A DNA stretch of 64,000 nt from Rheinheimera riviphila (GCF_004005945.1 NZ_SACS01000002.1:1-64000); one strand, 5' to 3'. Positions 28,726 to 38,927 are shown, counted from the first letter of the stretch. Program-made: numbers and translations. Notes: generated by a model not told the origin, from the sequence alone.

Positions 28726-29937
28726 TCACTCGTCACGTAAAATTTCAGCCGGCTCAATCTGCACCGCGCGCCAGGCTGGATACACGACAGCCGCAGCAGT
28801 AAGCGCCAAAGCCGCCAGCACTATCGACAGCACTTGCAAAGGCCGCACTTCGACCGGTAATTCGATACCCGGCAGCAGTTGTAAACCCAACATCGCTAAT
28901 AGGGCATTGAGCTGATAACACAAGATCAAACCGACAATACCGCCGCTGACTGCACCAACTACACCATGGCTCATGCCTTGTACCGCAAACACCAGAAATA
29001 GCTGTCGGTTGGTCATGCCCTGAGTTTTTAAAATCGCTACTTCACGTTGTTTTTCGGTGACCATCATCACCAGCGCAGAAACGATATTAAAAGCTGCCAC
29101 CGCGACAATCAGCATTAACATCAGCCACATCATGGCTTTTTCCATCGCCACCGCAGAAAACAACTTGCCATGAGTCTGCCGCCAATCAACAACTTTGGTC
29201 ACACCGGCTACGCTTTCCAGCAATGGCGTCAACCTTGGTGAATCAAAGGGTTCGGCTAAACTGACCCGCCAGCTTTGCTGTGGCGCCGGGCTTAACCGTT
29301 GTAAATCTTCAAGGCGCAGCACGGCCACCACTTTGTCGACTTCGGAGCCACTTTGAAAAATTCCAGCGACCGTGAAGACCCGTTGTCTCGGCATCCAGCC
29401 CATCGGCGTGTAACTGCCGCCGGAGGGCAGCAATAATCGCACTTTCTGGCCAACTTCTACCCGCAATTTATCCGCCAGCGCCGAACCTAACATCACCTGA
29501 TAACGGGCTGCGCCAAATTCCTGCCAATCGCCGATTTGCAATGAAGATTGTAAAAACTGCGGTAATTGGTTGACGTCAACACCTTGTAATAAGGTGCCGG
29601 ACAGTTGTTTGCTGGATTGGATCAGGGCTTCGGTTTGTAAAAACGGACTGACCTGCAAAATGGTTGGATCTTGCTGTTGCAGCACTGCCGGCCAGTCTTG
29701 GCTGGTCTCGCCAGCAGCGACATTCTCGGTCGACACCACCAAATGCGGCAACACCCCGAGAATACGGCGTTTTAGATCGGCTTCAAAGCCGTTCATCACC
29801 GAACTGACCAAGGTTAATGCCATCACGCCAAGAAAGATCCCGGTGACGGAAAACAGCGTAATAAAGGATAAAAAGGCATGACCTTTACGACTTTGGCTAT
29901 AACGTAAGCCGATGTACAGCGGAATGGGTAGTTGCAT
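28726..29937 (-). CDS. lolC: Lipoprotein-releasing system permease LolC
   Basis: The LolC subunit of the lipoprotein release complex, whose periplasmic hook recruits LolA. It has 403 residues (399 in E. coli). The N-terminus LPIPLYIGLRYSQSRKGHAF with a transmembrane helix, [29 protein letters not shown], and three C-terminal helices match LolC. It is first in the lolC-lolD-lolE operon, with the start at 29937 after CTGAGAAAAGG. Confidence 0.95.
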   Translation of the reverse strand: MQLPIPLYIGLRYSQSRKGHAFLSFITLFSVTGIFLGVMALTLVSSVMNGFEADLKRRILGVLPHLVVSTENVAAGETSQDWPAVLQQQDPTILQVSPFLQTEALIQSSKQLSGTLLQGVDVNQLPQFLQSSLQIGDWQEFGAARYQVMLGSALADKLRVEVGQKVRLLLPSGGSYTPMGWMPRQRVFTVAGIFQSGSEVDKVVAVLRLEDLQRLSPAPQQSWRVSLAEPFDSPRLTPLLESVAGVTKVVDWRQTHGKLFSAVAMEKAMMWLMLMLIVAVAAFNIVSALVMMVTEKQREVAILKTQGMTNRQLFLVFAVQGMSHGVVGAVSGGIVGLILCYQLNALLAMLGLQLLPGIELPVEVRPLQVLSIVLAALALTAAAVVYPAWRAVQIEPAEILRDE

Positions 29938-30030
29938 CCTTTTCTCAGGACTTCAGTGAATGATAATGATAAAGTATTGTGATCATAGAGATAAACCGTG
30001 GCGCTTACAAGCCACGAGCCGAGGATAAAC

Positions 30031-30723
30031 ATGGATCAGCACCAATTGGATCTACTGCGCGAGCAGTACCATGACTACTTTGCCATTGAGCAGGCAGTTT
30101 TGGTAAATATCAAAGCATTATCGACAGCATTACCCGACGAAGAACGTTTTCAGGTCATGATCCCGGAGCCATTCCGGATGGCCAGCGAACAAGCAACCTT
30201 AGATCGCTCGGCGTTAAAAGCCTTGTCGCAGCTTGGTGATCTGGCCGAAGAACTGGCGATTTATCTGCGCTCACAAGCCAAAAAACTCGATATGCTGATG
30301 CGCTATTTATTGATCCAGCAAGACGACCCGACCTATCGTCGCCATACCCATAGTTTTGGTGGCTCGGCGCTGAACTTTCTGAGTGATCAACCCATCGCCA
30401 GCGGTACCTCACTGGAAGTAAAAATGTTTTTTAATGGCACCGATGGCGCCGTGTACTTTTTAACCACGGTGATAGATTCCGTGTTACAGGAAACGCAGCT
30501 ACCAGAAACACAGGTACAGGAAACACAGTTGCAAGAATCCGCACCAGTAGATCCAGGGAGCGGCGAGCAAGCATCACAACCGGCAGCACAGTACTTAATC
30601 CAAAGCGTGGTCAGCCGCATTCGGGACGAAGACCGCGAAGTGCTGGTGCGCGCTAGTTTGCATGAACAATCCAGACAATTAAAAGCCAAAGCTCGCTTAC
30701 GGCAGTCGCAAGGAAATGCATAA
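30031..30723 (+). CDS. PilZ-like domain protein
   Basis: A 230-residue cytoplasmic protein. The ATG at 30031 is preferred over a GTG at 29998 because GAGG lies 7 bases before it. The C-terminal half resembles a PilZ domain: RRHTHSFGGSALNFLSD stands where PilZ proteins have RxxxR and (D/N)xSxxG. The Arg pair is only partly preserved and the Asp is replaced, so cyclic-di-GMP binding is doubtful. An insertion of repeated QETQ units (about residues 150-170) interrupts the domain. It lies just before mfd; in related genomes a PilZ protein also occupies the lolC-mfd gap. Function unknown. Confidence 0.7.
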   Translation: MDQHQLDLLREQYHDYFAIEQAVLVNIKALSTALPDEERFQVMIPEPFRMASEQATLDRSALKALSQLGDLAEELAIYLRSQAKKLDMLMRYLLIQQDDPTYRRHTHSFGGSALNFLSDQPIASGTSLEVKMFFNGTDGAVYFLTTVIDSVLQETQLPETQVQETQLQESAPVDPGSGEQASQPAAQYLIQSVVSRIRDEDREVLVRASLHEQSRQLKAKARLRQSQGNA

Positions 30724-30776
30724 GTGTCATCGGACAAGTTACCCGGCGTGAAAAGGCAGTTAGCACGAGGCCTGTT

Positions 30777-33700
30777 ATGAGTACCCAAACCCACAAAGCA
30801 AACAGCGCGGCCAATTTACTGGCCAGCCTGCCGCAGCTTTCCAACACCCGCGATTTATTAAGCTGGGGCAATCTGCAAGGTGCCGCCCTGCCGTTGGTGC
30901 TGAGTGAACTGTTACGTCAGCAACAGGCGTTGTATTTACTGGTGGTACCCGATACCCCAACGGCACTGCGGATTGAACAGGAACTCACGGTATTTCTCGG
31001 TGACGCCAGCCTTATTCATAGCTTCCCGGACTGGGAAACTTTGCCATACGACATCTTCTCGCCGCATCAGGATATTATTTCGCAGCGCCTGCGCACGCTG
31101 TATCAGCTGCCGCATTTAACCCAAGGCCTGGTCATCGTACCGGTCAGTACCTTGATGCTCAGGCTTTGTGAGCACAACCATTTGCAAACCCAAAGTCTGG
31201 TGCTTAACAAGGGCCAGCGACTGGATTTAACCACGTTAAAACGTCAACTGACCCAAGTCGGTTATCGCGCTGTAGACCAAGTGATGGAGCACGGCGAGTT
31301 TTCGGTGCGTGGTTCGTTACTGGACTTGTATCCGATGGGCAGTTCGTTACCCTATCGCATCGACTTTTTTGACGATGAAATTGACGGCCTGCGCACCTTT
31401 GATCCGGACAATCAACGCACGGTAGCGCAGGTCAGCAGCATCGAACTGTTACCAGCACATGAGTTTCCGCTGGATAAAGCTGCGATCGAGCGTTTTCGTA
31501 GCCGTTACCGCGAGTTATTTCCGGCGCGCAATGAAAAAGAGTCGTTGTATCAGCAAGTTAGCCAGGGCGTATTACCTGCTGGTATCGAATATTATTTGCC
31601 GTTATTTGCCGAAAAAACCGAGTCGTTATTAAGCTTTTTCCAGCATCAGACGGTGGTGCTGGCGCTGGGTGATCTTGAAGCCGCAGCGCAGCGGTTCTGG
31701 CAGGACGTTGATAAACGGTATCAGGATCGCGCTATCGATTTGTTAAGGCCAATTTTAAAACCGCAGCAGCTGTATTTTAGCGTTGATGAATTGTTTGCAG
31801 AGCTCAAGCCAAGACCACGAATTCGCTTATCGCGTGCGGTGTTACCGGAAAAAACCGGTCAGGCGAATTTGCCTTGTCAGCTGCTGCCAGATCTCACGGT
31901 TAATCATCAACAAACCGAACCGCTGGCCAGTTTAAAAGCCTTTGTACTGGCGCAAAAACAGCAGCGTGGCCGGGTGTTATTTTTGGTGGAATCGCAGGGG
32001 CGGCGCGAAAGTTTGCTGCAACTGGTGCAAAAAGCCGGGATCCGCCTACCACAAATTGACAGCTGGCTGGATTTTGCTACCTCCGATCACGATATCGCCA
32101 TCGGCATCGGTGCGCTGGAACAAGGTGTTTGGCTAAAAGATTGCGGCAATATTGCGCTCATTAGCGAAAACGAATTGTTTGGGCTGAAAATCAGCCAGCG
32201 CCGTCGGCGCAAACACAGCCAACAAGTGTCCAGCGATACTATTATCCGCAATCTGGCCGAACTGTCTGAAGGCCAGCCGGTGGTGCATTTACAACACGGT
32301 ATTGGTCGTTATCAGGGTTTGCAGGTGCTGGATGCCGCTGGCATTACCGCCGAATTTGTCACCATTGAATACGCCGGTGGCAGCAAACTGTATGTGCCGG
32401 TGTCGAATTTACATCTGCTCAGTCGTTACTCTGGCGCTGATCAAGATCACGCGCCGCTGCATAAACTCGGCAACGACAGCTGGGAAAAAGCCCGGCGTAA
32501 AGCCGCCGAAAAAGTCCGTGATGTCGCCGCCGAATTGCTGGATGTGTACGCCATGCGCGCGGCGCAAAAAGGCTATGGTTTTAAAGTCGATCAGGACAAT
32601 TATTTAAAGTTCGCTGATGGTTTTCCGTTTGAAGAAACCGCCGATCAGCAAGATGCCATCACTGCGGTGCTGAACGATATGCAAACGCCACAAGCGATGG
32701 ATCGGCTGGTGTGTGGTGATGTTGGTTTTGGTAAAACTGAAGTCGCGATGCGGGCGGCATTTGTCGCGGTGGACGATGGTCATCAAGTGGCTATTCTGGT
32801 ACCGACCACCTTATTGGCGCAGCAACATTTTGAAAACTTCCGTGACCGCTTCGCCAATTGGGCGGTCAGAGTGGAAGTGTTGTCGCGCTTTATCAGCCCA
32901 AAAGAGCAAAAAGCAATTTTGGCCGATGTCGAAGCCGGTAAAGTCGATATTCTGATCGGCACCCATAAATTGCTGCAGGACGATATAAAATTCCAGGAAT
33001 TGGGGTTGCTCATTGTCGACGAAGAGCACCGCTTTGGCGTGCGGCAAAAAGAGAAAATTAAAGCACTCAGAGCCAATATCGATATTCTGACGCTGACCGC
33101 GACCCCTATTCCACGCACCTTAAATATGTCGTTGTCCGGTATGCGGGATTTATCGATTATCGCCACGCCACCGGCCAAACGCTTAGCGGTAAAAACCTTT
33201 GTCCGCGAATACGAAACCGGCCTTATTCGCGAAGCGGTGCTGCGGGAAATTATGCGTGGTGGTCAGGTCTATTACCTGCACAATGACGTGGCCAGTATTG
33301 AAAAAACCGCCGCCGATTTGGCCGTATTATTGCCCGAAGCGATGATAGGTATCGCCCACGGCCAGATGCCGGAGCGTGAGCTGGAACGGGTAATGGCCGA
33401 TTTTTATCATCAGCGCTTTAACGTGTTGTTATGCTCAACCATTATCGAAACCGGCATCGACGTCCCGACCGCCAATACCATTATCATTCAGCGGGCAGAT
33501 AATTTCGGTCTGGCACAGTTGCACCAACTTAGGGGCCGGGTTGGCCGTTCGCACCATCAGGCTTATGCCTATTTGCTGACGCCGCCACCGAAACGTTTAA
33601 CCAGCGATGCGCAAAAACGCTTGGAAGCCATTTCGGCGCTGGAAGATTTAGGTGCTGGGTTTGCACTGGCCAGTCACGATTTGGAAATTCGTGGCGCCGG

Positions 33701-34304
33701 TGAGTTACTCGGCGATGACCAAAGTGGTCAGATTGAATCGGTTGGCTTTACCCTATACATGGAAATGCTGGAAGAAGCGGTCAAAGCGCTGAAAGACGGC
33801 CGTGAGCCAAGCCTCGATGCGATGCTCAGCCAGCAAACTGAACTGGATTTAAAAATACCGGCGCTGCTACCGGACAGCTATATTCCAGATGTCAGCCTGC
33901 GGTTGTCGTTCTATAAACGCCTCGCCAGCAGCCAGGACAGCCACGATTTAGATGAAATTCAGGTTGAACTGATTGACCGCTTTGGCTTGTTGCCGGATGC
34001 GGCAAAAAATCTGGTGGCCATTACCGGCTTTAAACATCAGGCGCAGCATTTGGGGATCCGCCGGTTGGAAGCCAATAGCAAAGGCGGCAGCATCGAGTTT
34101 GCCGAACGCACCTTGGTACAACCGGGTTATATTATTAAACTCATTCAGACCCAATCGCGGATTTACAAATTAGAAGGTGGCAATAAACTGAAGTTTACCA
34201 TTGCCTCTAACAGCACCGCCGAACGCTTGGAACTAGTCAAAGCGATGCTGGCAGATATGCTGGGCAATACGCAGATCAGTGGTGCACAGGGTCCAAAACG
34301 ATGA
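30777..34304 (+). CDS. mfd: Transcription-repair coupling factor
   Basis: Removes stalled RNA polymerase from DNA lesions and recruits UvrA. It has 1175 residues (1148 in E. coli). The UvrB-like N-terminal domains, the polymerase-interacting domain (LSEGQPVVHLQHGIGRYQGL near residue 500), the translocase motor with Walker A GDVGFGKTEVAMRAA, the DEEHRFGVRQ box, the motif VI region HQLRGRVGRSHHQAYAYLLTP and the C-terminal D7 domain are all in order. The last bases overlap the csiV start by 4 bp. Confidence 0.98.
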   Translation: MSTQTHKANSAANLLASLPQLSNTRDLLSWGNLQGAALPLVLSELLRQQQALYLLVVPDTPTALRIEQELTVFLGDASLIHSFPDWETLPYDIFSPHQDIISQRLRTLYQLPHLTQGLVIVPVSTLMLRLCEHNHLQTQSLVLNKGQRLDLTTLKRQLTQVGYRAVDQVMEHGEFSVRGSLLDLYPMGSSLPYRIDFFDDEIDGLRTFDPDNQRTVAQVSSIELLPAHEFPLDKAAIERFRSRYRELFPARNEKESLYQQVSQGVLPAGIEYYLPLFAEKTESLLSFFQHQTVVLALGDLEAAAQRFWQDVDKRYQDRAIDLLRPILKPQQLYFSVDELFAELKPRPRIRLSRAVLPEKTGQANLPCQLLPDLTVNHQQTEPLASLKAFVLAQKQQRGRVLFLVESQGRRESLLQLVQKAGIRLPQIDSWLDFATSDHDIAIGIGALEQGVWLKDCGNIALISENELFGLKISQRRRRKHSQQVSSDTIIRNLAELSEGQPVVHLQHGIGRYQGLQVLDAAGITAEFVTIEYAGGSKLYVPVSNLHLLSRYSGADQDHAPLHKLGNDSWEKARRKAAEKVRDVAAELLDVYAMRAAQKGYGFKVDQDNYLKFADGFPFEETADQQDAITAVLNDMQTPQAMDRLVCGDVGFGKTEVAMRAAFVAVDDGHQVAILVPTTLLAQQHFENFRDRFANWAVRVEVLSRFISPKEQKAILADVEAGKVDILIGTHKLLQDDIKFQELGLLIVDEEHRFGVRQKEKIKALRANIDILTLTATPIPRTLNMSLSGMRDLSIIATPPAKRLAVKTFVREYETGLIREAVLREIMRGGQVYYLHNDVASIEKTAADLAVLLPEAMIGIAHGQMPERELERVMADFYHQRFNVLLCSTIIETGIDVPTANTIIIQRADNFGLAQLHQLRGRVGRSHHQAYAYLLTPPPKRLTSDAQKRLEAISALEDLGAGFALASHDLEIRGAGELLGDDQSGQIESVGFTLYMEMLEEAVKALKDGREPSLDAMLSQQTELDLKIPALLPDSYIPDVSLRLSFYKRLASSQDSHDLDEIQVELIDRFGLLPDAAKNLVAITGFKHQAQHLGIRRLEANSKGGSIEFAERTLVQPGYIIKLIQTQSRIYKLEGGNKLKFTIASNSTAERLELVKAMLADMLGNTQISGAQGPKR

Positions 34305-35533
34305 GGAGAAACGTTATTAAAGTCCATCCATTAAAGCCAGTGCCAGGTTGTTTAAACGCCCGTGCTGGCCGCAATTTTATTGCGGCGCTGCTGCTGGCAC
34401 CGACACTGTTGTTGCACAATGCAATGGCACAAAGTAATTCACAAGGTAATTCACAAAGTATAGAAACTTCGTGGTTTGAAATTGAAATTCTGGCTTTTAG
34501 CCGCGACAACAGTCAGCGCTTGCTGGAACAGTTTCCGCCGAAGGTCACCGAAGTAGCGACCCGTGGTAGCGTCGATTTATTAAGTCCGCTTTATCAGCCG
34601 GATTTAACCGCCATTTTGCTGGCAGCGCCGGCTTGTCCAAAACCGGAAGTTGCGTTAAGTACAGATCCAGAGTTGTCGCTGGCCACCGCCGATGTCACAG
34701 CGCCGCTATTTGCCACTGATGAAGCCAGCTTGGCGGCTTATCAATTTCAACAATCGGCATTTAAGTTACCGCACTCTGATGGTTACCAGCCATTACCAGA
34801 GCTTTGTGCAATTGATCACAAGTTCAACAAGGCACTCAATGCCCCACTCAATGCAAGTCTGCCTGGCGCAGTGCTCATTCGGCAACAACCACCGGCGCAA
34901 CTGCCACTGACGCCAGCAGGTCAGGAGCAACATCAGCCACAGCCTTATCTGGCGCCAGAAAGTGCGTTGCAACTGAAAGACTTAGCTTATCAGCTGCAAC
35001 ACCGTGGCAATCATCAGTTGCTGTTACACACCGCCTGGCGGCAACCGCTTTCAGGCAAACGTGCGGCACGGCCTTATCGCTGGTTCGCCGGCAGTAATTT
35101 TGGCCAGCAGTTTGATTATTTTGGCCGCGCCAAAGCCAGTGCTATCCAACCTGCCACCGACAGCAATGGTCAGTTATTGCAGCAAATCACCGCCTTAGAG
35201 CAGGCATTGGCGAAAAATCCGGCAACGCCGCTGGCCGAATTACAGCCGGCGTTTAACCAGCAAAGTAACGACCCGGTGTGGCAACTGGACGGTCTGGTGA
35301 AAGTGTATAGCGAGCGGATGTTATTTGCCGAAACCGACTTTAATTTGCGCCGGTTAAGCGCCGATGGCAGCACACTCAGCACATATCACAGCAACGATCA
35401 AACCAGGTTACTGATTGGCGAAGTGCATTATCTGGATCACCCACATTTGGGTCTGGTGCTGCAAATTCGTCGATTTGCGCCGCCGCTGTTGCCGACTATA
35501 GAGAATGCCGCAGCACCGGGCACGCAGCCTTAG
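34301..35533 (+). CDS. csiV: CsiV-family periplasmic protein
   Basis: In Vibrio cholerae CsiV is a periplasmic peptidoglycan-binding protein needed for cell shape and for the LpoA/PBP1A pathway. This 410-residue protein has a long N-terminal region with a hydrophobic signal core (about residues 26-42, ending NAMA-QS). The family motif SWFEIEILAFSRDN is at about residues 53-66. The C-terminal part has a beta-rich MLFAETDFNLRR/GEVHYLDHPHLGLVLQI pattern. Position immediately after mfd with a 4-bp overlap is shared with Vibrio and Shewanella. The name rests on synteny and the N-terminal motif. Confidence 0.75.
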   Translation: MRRNVIKVHPLKPVPGCLNARAGRNFIAALLLAPTLLLHNAMAQSNSQGNSQSIETSWFEIEILAFSRDNSQRLLEQFPPKVTEVATRGSVDLLSPLYQPDLTAILLAAPACPKPEVALSTDPELSLATADVTAPLFATDEASLAAYQFQQSAFKLPHSDGYQPLPELCAIDHKFNKALNAPLNASLPGAVLIRQQPPAQLPLTPAGQEQHQPQPYLAPESALQLKDLAYQLQHRGNHQLLLHTAWRQPLSGKRAARPYRWFAGSNFGQQFDYFGRAKASAIQPATDSNGQLLQQITALEQALAKNPATPLAELQPAFNQQSNDPVWQLDGLVKVYSERMLFAETDFNLRRLSADGSTLSTYHSNDQTRLLIGEVHYLDHPHLGLVLQIRRFAPPLLPTIENAAAPGTQP

Positions 35534-35603
35534 AACTTGAACGATGCATTTGATGAAATTTAGAACAACTGACAAACCCAAAACAACATACCAAGGATCT
35601 CGT

Positions 35604-35852
35604 ATGAAAAAACTTACTGCGTTTATCATGCTGATAGCCCTGACCGGCTGCAGTAAATTATCGATGGATAACTATCAACTGCTGAAAACCGGCATGTCCT
35701 ACGACGAAGTCACCGCTATCATCGGCAAACCAGATAGCTGCGAAGAAGCCCTCGGCACCCGATCCTGCGTTTGGGGCGATGAGCAAAAGCAAATTAAAGC
35801 AGCATTTTTAGCTGAAAAAGCCATGTTATTCAGCCATCAGGGCTTAAAATAA
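35604..35852 (+). CDS. Small outer-membrane lipoprotein of the SmpA/DUF3862 type
   Basis: An 82-residue lipoprotein from the ATG at 35604, chosen because AAGGATCTCGT precedes it and the lipobox LTGC then sits at residues 14-17. The mature part has the BamE/SmpA-like turn LLKTGMSYDEVTAIIGKPDSCEEALG. The conserved pair of cysteines (EEALGTRSCVWG) is typical of the short DUF3862 family. Function unknown; probably anchored to the outer membrane after LolCDE release. Confidence 0.8.
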   Translation: MKKLTAFIMLIALTGCSKLSMDNYQLLKTGMSYDEVTAIIGKPDSCEEALGTRSCVWGDEQKQIKAAFLAEKAMLFSHQGLK

Positions 35853-35880
35853 CAACGTTGGTACTCATGAAGTGTTGTAA

Positions 35881-37650
35881 ATGTACAAGCTAAGAGACTA
35901 CCAACAACAAACGGTACAAGCGGTATTGCATTACTTTCGACGGCAGGCCGATCCTGCCGTGGTGGTGTTGCCGACTGGTGCTGGTAAAAGTCTGGTGATT
36001 GCTGAATTGGCGCGTCTGGCGAAAGGCCGGGTGCTGGTGTTGGCGCATGTCAAAGAGTTGGTTGAGCAAAACCACAGCAAATATCAGCAGTATGGCCTAA
36101 CTGCCAGTATTTATGCCGCCGGGCTTGGCCGCAAAGAAACCAGTGACCAGGTGGTATTTGCGTCGATCCAGTCGGTAGCACTTAATCTGGATGCTTTTAG
36201 CGCCAGCTTTAGTTTATTGGTGATCGACGAATGCCATCGGGTGCCGCAGGACGAAGACAGCAGTTACCGGCAAGTCATTAGCCATCTGCAACAGCAAAAC
36301 CCGGGCATTAAAATTCTTGGTTTAACCGCCACGCCATTCCGGCTGGGGCTGGGTTTTATTTACCAGTATCACAGCCGTGGCCTGGTGCGTAGTGAAGATC
36401 CACGTTTTTTCCGCTTTTGTATTTTTGAATTACCCATTCGCTATTTATTGGATCAGGGTTTTCTGACACCAGCCAAAGTGTTGGATGCGCCGCTGCTGAG
36501 CTACGATTTTTCCGGACTCAAACCGACAGCGGCCGGTTATTTTCGCGAAGACGAACTGGCGCAGGTGATTAATAGCGCGAAAAGAGTCACGCCACAAATT
36601 ATCCAGCAAGTACAGCACTACGCCAAAGCCCGTCGTGGCGTGATGATTTTCGCCGCCACCAGCGCCCACGCCCGTGAAGTACTCAGTTATTTACCCCAAC
36701 ACGAATCGGCACTTATTCTGGCGACCACAGCATCCGCTGAGCGCCATCAGCTATTGACCGCATTTAAAGCGCAGCAGCTGAAATATCTGGTGAATGTGGC
36801 CGTGCTGACCACCGGTTTTGATGCGCCGCATGTAGATTTAATTGCTATTTTACGACCCACGGAGTCGGTCAGCCTGTATCAGCAAATTGTCGGTCGTGGC
36901 CTGCGTCTGGCGCCGGGTAAAACCGATTGCCTGGTGCTGGATTACGCCGGCAATATGTATGATTTGTACTCGCCGGAAGTTGGCTCACCGCCACCGGCTT
37001 CCGACAGCGAATTAGTGACCGTGCCTTGTCCGGTGTGCCATTTTGCCAATACCTTCTGGGGCAAAACCGATATCAATGGTCTGGTGCTGGAACATTATGG
37101 CCGGCGTTGTCAGGGTTTTGATCGCAGCGATCCAACAAATATTCACGAATGTGGTTATCGCTTCCGGGCGAAATTTTGCCTGGAATGTGGTGCTGAGCAC
37201 GACATTGCCGCCAAATTTTGCCAGCAATGCCAGACAGTGCTGGTCGATCCGGACAAAAAGCTACAAGAAGCACTGAAACTCAAAGATGCGCTGATCCTGT
37301 ATCCACTGCGGATGGAACTATCGGTAATGACGGACGTCAAGGGCACACAAAAGCTGAAAATCAGTTATTCCAACGACGATGATCAGCAAATTCATGAATT
37401 CTGGCCCATTCAGACCAAGACCCAAAAACAACGATTTGCCACCGTTTTTCTACCGCCACATTTGCCGGATCGGCATCGGCCCTTTGACATTAAAACTGTG
37501 GCGCAAATTCTGGCGCAAAGCCACAGGTTAAAACCACCGGATGCCATCGTCGCACGCAAAGATGGTCGATTCTGGCGGATACGCGATAAATTGTTTGAGC
37601 TGACAAAAACAGCGGAAGATCCGGCGACAACTGAAGCCACTGCTGAATGA
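35881..37650 (+). CDS. radD: RadD (YejH) superfamily II helicase-like ATPase
   Basis: In E. coli RadD is a RecA-accessory ATPase acting in double-strand-break and post-replication repair. This 589-residue protein has the same length and order as E. coli RadD (586). Walker A is VVLPTGAGKSLVIAELARLA, the DECH box is LLVIDECHR, motif III is LGLTATPFRLG, and motif VI lies in YQQIVGRGLRLAPGKTD. Two zinc-binding Cys clusters (CPVCHFANTFWGK and CLECGAEHDIAAKFCQQC) match the RadD C-terminal part. It forms a single-gene unit, with a gap of only 28 bp to the lipoprotein gene upstream. Confidence 0.93.
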   Translation: MYKLRDYQQQTVQAVLHYFRRQADPAVVVLPTGAGKSLVIAELARLAKGRVLVLAHVKELVEQNHSKYQQYGLTASIYAAGLGRKETSDQVVFASIQSVALNLDAFSASFSLLVIDECHRVPQDEDSSYRQVISHLQQQNPGIKILGLTATPFRLGLGFIYQYHSRGLVRSEDPRFFRFCIFELPIRYLLDQGFLTPAKVLDAPLLSYDFSGLKPTAAGYFREDELAQVINSAKRVTPQIIQQVQHYAKARRGVMIFAATSAHAREVLSYLPQHESALILATTASAERHQLLTAFKAQQLKYLVNVAVLTTGFDAPHVDLIAILRPTESVSLYQQIVGRGLRLAPGKTDCLVLDYAGNMYDLYSPEVGSPPPASDSELVTVPCPVCHFANTFWGKTDINGLVLEHYGRRCQGFDRSDPTNIHECGYRFRAKFCLECGAEHDIAAKFCQQCQTVLVDPDKKLQEALKLKDALILYPLRMELSVMTDVKGTQKLKISYSNDDDQQIHEFWPIQTKTQKQRFATVFLPPHLPDRHRPFDIKTVAQILAQSHRLKPPDAIVARKDGRFWRIRDKLFELTKTAEDPATTEATAE

Positions 37651-37756
37651 TCTAAAGCCCAAAGTGTTGTTTTGCCGAATAAATCAACCAGCGTCTGCTT
37701 TACATTAAGCGGCAGTTAGGCAAAAATGAAAAAAATCATTGGTGAAAGGACGCGCT

Positions 37757-38392
37757 ATGTACCAGTTATATTATTCACCCGGCTCAGCCAGCCTGGTCGT
37801 CCATTGGTTACTGCTGGAACTGCAACTACCTTTTACCCTGCATAAACTAGACTTTTCCAAAAATGAACAAAAATCTGCTGCATATTTAGCCATTAATCCA
37901 AGTGGTCAGGTGCCGGTGTTGTTTGATGGCTCGCGTTATCTCTGTGAATCCGCAGCCATTGTGTTATATCTGACAGAACAACATCCGAAAGCGGGACTGG
38001 TACCAGAGCAAGGTTCAGCGCAGCGTGCTGAATTTATTCAGTGGCTGATGTTTTTAACCAACCAACTGGCGCCAACGTTCCGGTTATGGTTTTATCCGCC
38101 GGATCTTGGTATGACCGACTATCCGCCAGCGACCAAACTGGCGCTGCAGCATAAAATTGAAAGCTGCTGGGATCGGCTGGAACAACATTTAACCCAGCGA
38201 GGCCCTTGGTTAACCGGCGATAAACCAACCGCCGCCGACTTTTTACTGACGATGTATATGCGCTGGTCGCGTAATATGCCAAACACCGCGTTAGCCTGGC
38301 CAAGGTTAAAATGGATTGCTGATCAATTAAGGCAGCGCCCATCCTGGCAACAGCTCAACCAGACGGAAGGTTTAACTGAATGGCAATATTAA
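37757..38392 (+). CDS. Glutathione S-transferase family protein
   Basis: A 211-residue two-domain GST. The start ATG at 37757 gives the typical MYQLYYSPGSASLVVHWLL thioredoxin-like beginning, where Ser is the likely catalytic residue. NPSGQVPVLFDG provides the cis-Pro and LCESAAIVLYL the glutathione-binding SNAIL-type motif. The C-terminal helical domain has GDKPTAADFLLTMYMRW (N-capping box). The substrate is unknown. GTGAAAGGAC lies upstream as ribosome site. Confidence 0.92.
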   Translation: MYQLYYSPGSASLVVHWLLLELQLPFTLHKLDFSKNEQKSAAYLAINPSGQVPVLFDGSRYLCESAAIVLYLTEQHPKAGLVPEQGSAQRAEFIQWLMFLTNQLAPTFRLWFYPPDLGMTDYPPATKLALQHKIESCWDRLEQHLTQRGPWLTGDKPTAADFLLTMYMRWSRNMPNTALAWPRLKWIADQLRQRPSWQQLNQTEGLTEWQY

Positions 38393-38420
38393 TCAACGGC
38401 TTCGCAGTACAGGGTTTCTT

Positions 38421-38927
38421 ATGCAGTTAACAGACATTAATAAAGATACCTATCGCAGTCATTTAAACGTCATTATTGTCTCGGCCATTGCTTTTTTTGC
38501 GACGGTCGGTGTTGGCATTTCCAGTTTGCTGGTGTTCTATTTTGGCTCTGCCGCCGGGGACAATTTCTTTTTGAATTTACTCGGCGTCAGCATTGGCGGT
38601 GCTATTGCGGCTGTTTGTCTGCATCGGTTAAAAAGCTCAGAGTATTTTTATGAAGTGGCTTATGTCTGGGACTTAAAACACGAGCTGAATCTGATCAACC
38701 GCCGCTTATCAACCCTCAAACGTGCTGCCAACGACAATAATATCGATGCCATTATCATTTTGTTGTATAACTATCATGGTTCCCGCCAATTGTGGCAACT
38801 GGATGATAACGTTCTGAATTTACAAGAACTCGAGTTGGAGCTGATTCAGCTCGAAGACAAAATCCGCCAACTTGGTTTAAAGTTAGAACCCAATCAGTAT
38901 CAAAGAAATTTATTAATAAAATTTTAG
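38421..38927 (+). CDS. DUF3087 family membrane protein
   Basis: A 168-residue protein with two N-terminal transmembrane helices (about 17-40 and 50-68) and a cytoplasmic helical C-terminal half. The signatures DINKDTYRSHLNVIIV, YVWDLKHELNLINRRL and the YNYHGSRQLWQLDDNVLN block fit DUF3087, which is common in Shewanella and Alteromonas. Function unknown. It lies 28 bp after the GST gene and could share its transcript. Confidence 0.75.
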   Translation: MQLTDINKDTYRSHLNVIIVSAIAFFATVGVGISSLLVFYFGSAAGDNFFLNLLGVSIGGAIAAVCLHRLKSSEYFYEVAYVWDLKHELNLINRRLSTLKRAANDNNIDAIIILLYNYHGSRQLWQLDDNVLNLQELELELIQLEDKIRQLGLKLEPNQYQRNLLIKF

